A stretch of DNA of 13,480 nt from Solirubrobacterales bacterium. GTDB lineage: Bacteria; Actinomycetota; Thermoleophilia; Solirubrobacterales; Solirubrobacteraceae. Made by a program: the position numbers and the translations under genes. The notes beneath the pieces are model-generated. The model saw nothing but the letters and a program-made list of their open reading frames with translations, did not search any database and was not told the origin of the DNA. The stretch covers positions 1 through 13,480 of the forward strand of contig JACCYI010000022.1 of the NCBI GenBank assembly GCA_013696535.1, given 5' to 3'. Below, piece by piece: positions 12,225 through 13,480 of this stretch. Every line of letters starts with the position of its first letter. Within the stretch, counting starts at the first letter, position 1.

Positions 12225-13480
12225 TCAGACGGCGCAGTGGAACGCCTCAGGCAGCGTGCCGTCGGCTTGGCGCAGCTCGAGGAAGCGCTGGGTGATCAGG
12301 CGCTTGCCCTCCGAGAGTGGCACGCGACCGCCTTGGGCCACCACGAAGTCCGGGGACGCTCCGATGTCGCCTCCGACGGGATGCCAATGCAGGCCGTCGG
12401 CGGTGACGGTCAGCTCAGGGACCATGACGGCCTCGGAGACTTGGATCCCCTCCTCGACCCCGGCGGCGGACCCGCGAGCGACGAGCGGGCGCACCGCGAA
12501 GTCGTCGCCCTGCACTCCCAGACCTGCGAGCAGCCGACCCAGCTCGGCCCCCTCTCCGCGGTTCGCGGGTGTCTCGGTCATCGCAACGCGCAGGCCGAGC
12601 CCGAGTTCGCGGGCGTAGGCGATGCCGTTCATCGCCTTGGCGAAGGACCCGCGCCCGCGCCAGGCGTCGTGGGTGGAAGCGTGGGAGCCATCGATCGAGG
12701 ACTGCAACACCAGGTTCTCGCGACCGGCCAGGCGGGCGAGCTCGCGACCGCGACGACCGCCCCGGAGCAGCATGGCGTTGGTCAGGCACACCGTCGGAAG
12801 ACGCTCGCTCGCGTACGCGAGCATGTCGACCATGTCCGGCTCGACGAAGGGCTCGCCACCGGTGACGTAGAGCTCCGAGAAGTTCTCGGCGACCGCCTCG
12901 TCGACGAGCGCGGCGAAGCGATCGAACCCCAGCGAGCGCTTGCGCGCCGCCGGTGACGAGGCCACCACGCAGTAGTCGCAGGCGAGGTTGCAGTGGAAGT
13001 TCGAGTAGATCCACAGCCGCGGGGGGAACAGGGGCGAACCGAACAGGGTCACGACGGGCAGGCCGTCGTCCTCCGGCTCCCCGGCATCCGCCCAGCCCGC
13101 TCCCTCGACGGCGAACCCCGTCGGCAGCCGTTCGCGATAGAGGTGATAACGGCCGCGGGCGCGCTCCGGAGGCGGGACGACTTCCAGGCATGTCGTCCAC
13201 CAGCCGGTCTCGATCGTCTCCACGAACGGCTCGGGCAGGCCGGCGGCGCGCATCGCGGCGGCTTGGGCGGCGACGTCATACGCCAGCGGAACGAGCGTGG
13301 CCTCGGCACGCCCGTGATGCACGTCGACCAGTGCGTACCAGCTCTCGGCCCGCCCGTCGTTGGCAGGCCGGCCGACCGCGCCGACGTTGACGATCAGCGT
13401 GCCGTCGACCCGCCGCGTCCAGGGGATCCCGGTGTGGGTGCAGAGCAGGACGTCGGGCGGTTCGCCGTTGCAGGCGCGCA
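12225..13480 (-). CDS. Metallophosphoesterase-radical SAM fusion protein (5' end outside window)
   Basis: The frame runs without a stop from the window edge to TGA at 12225, giving at least 417 residues; a GTG at 13322 is internal. The first part is the end of a calcineurin-like phosphoesterase: PPDVLLCTHTGIPW (equivalent to the metal-binding GHTH region), VNVGAVGRPANDGRAESWYA, and a tail AAMRAAGLPEPFVETIETGW-WTTCLE known from stand-alone members. A linker of about 30 residues leads to a radical SAM domain: NFHCNLACDYC with the CX3CX2C ligands at 111, 115 and 118 counted from the GTG at 13322, then YVTGGEPFVEP (152-162), CLTNAMLL, and SSIDGSHASTHDAWRG. The C-terminus has single cysteines only, so a full SPASM or twitch cluster is not evident. 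It would bind a 4Fe-4S cluster and cleave S-adenosylmethionine. Substrate unknown. It heads (as far as visible) the cluster with the nucleoside phosphorylase and glycosyltransferase. Confidence 0.85.
   Translation of the reverse strand, partial: RACNGEPPDVLLCTHTGIPWTRRVDGTLIVNVGAVGRPANDGRAESWYALVDVHHGRAEATLVPLAYDVAAQAAAMRAAGLPEPFVETIETGWWTTCLEVVPPPERARGRYHLYRERLPTGFAVEGAGWADAGEPEDDGLPVVTLFGSPLFPPRLWIYSNFHCNLACDYCVVASSPAARKRSLGFDRFAALVDEAVAENFSELYVTGGEPFVEPDMVDMLAYASERLPTVCLTNAMLLRGGRRGRELARLAGRENLVLQSSIDGSHASTHDAWRGRGSFAKAMNGIAYARELGLGLRVAMTETPANRGEGAELGRLLAGLGVQGDDFAVRPLVARGSAAGVEEGIQVSEAVMVPELTVTADGLHWHPVGGDIGASPDFVVAQGGRVPLSEGKRLITQRFLELRQADGTLPEAFHCAV

Noticed and set aside
12415..13200. 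Minus-strand frame of 261 codons inside the radical SAM gene
   Set aside because: Frame-shifted shadow of the fusion protein, dominated by Arg and Ala; the cysteine motif lies in the other frame.
1..13480. CRISPR array, insertion sequence or prophage genes
   Set aside because: No regularly spaced repeats, transposase, integrase or phage protein motif was seen on either strand.

Overview
This is GC-rich chromosomal DNA with compact, mostly minus-strand genes and many GTG/TTG starts. The layout suggests a high-GC Gram-positive bacterium, most likely a deep-branching actinobacterium of the Thermoleophilia/Solirubrobacterales type. That placement rests on base composition, the glmU-prs pair, a DUF4235 protein and the style of the small hypothetical proteins; it is inference, and no phylogenetic marker was compared.

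Left part (1-3879). A minus-strand run of three genes ends in a secreted family 2 glycoside hydrolase. Upstream of it lie a membrane-anchored cysteine-containing protein and a cytoplasmic protein of unknown function whose start is fixed by a good ribosome binding site. A divergent intergenic region with a candidate promoter and an 8-bp inverted repeat separates this run from a plus-strand DUF4235 membrane protein, which meets a convergent 104-residue hypothetical protein.

Middle (4137-7696). A small His/Met-containing membrane protein and a DUF305 lipoprotein form a plausible metal (copper) handling pair. They face the housekeeping operon glmU-prs on the minus strand, which makes UDP-GlcNAc and PRPP.

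7697-8920 holds decayed coding DNA: a GAF-GGDEF gene with two frameshifts and a deletion that removed the GGDEF signature, followed by the tail of an HD-GYP domain. So a former cyclic-di-GMP signalling locus has been lost here. A tRNA-Gln(TTG) lies antisense immediately after it, next to an 8-bp hairpin.

Right part (8921-13480). A secreted SpoIVB/S55-like protein carries the peptidase motifs in an order that appears permuted relative to SpoIVB. It converges on a tight minus-strand cluster: a metallophosphoesterase-radical SAM fusion (5' end outside the window), an MTAP-family nucleoside phosphorylase with unusual active-site residues, and a TIGR04283-like family 2 glycosyltransferase. A radical SAM enzyme, an enzyme that could phosphorolyse its by-product 5'-deoxyadenosine, and a glycosyltransferase together make this the best candidate for an undescribed pathway in the window.
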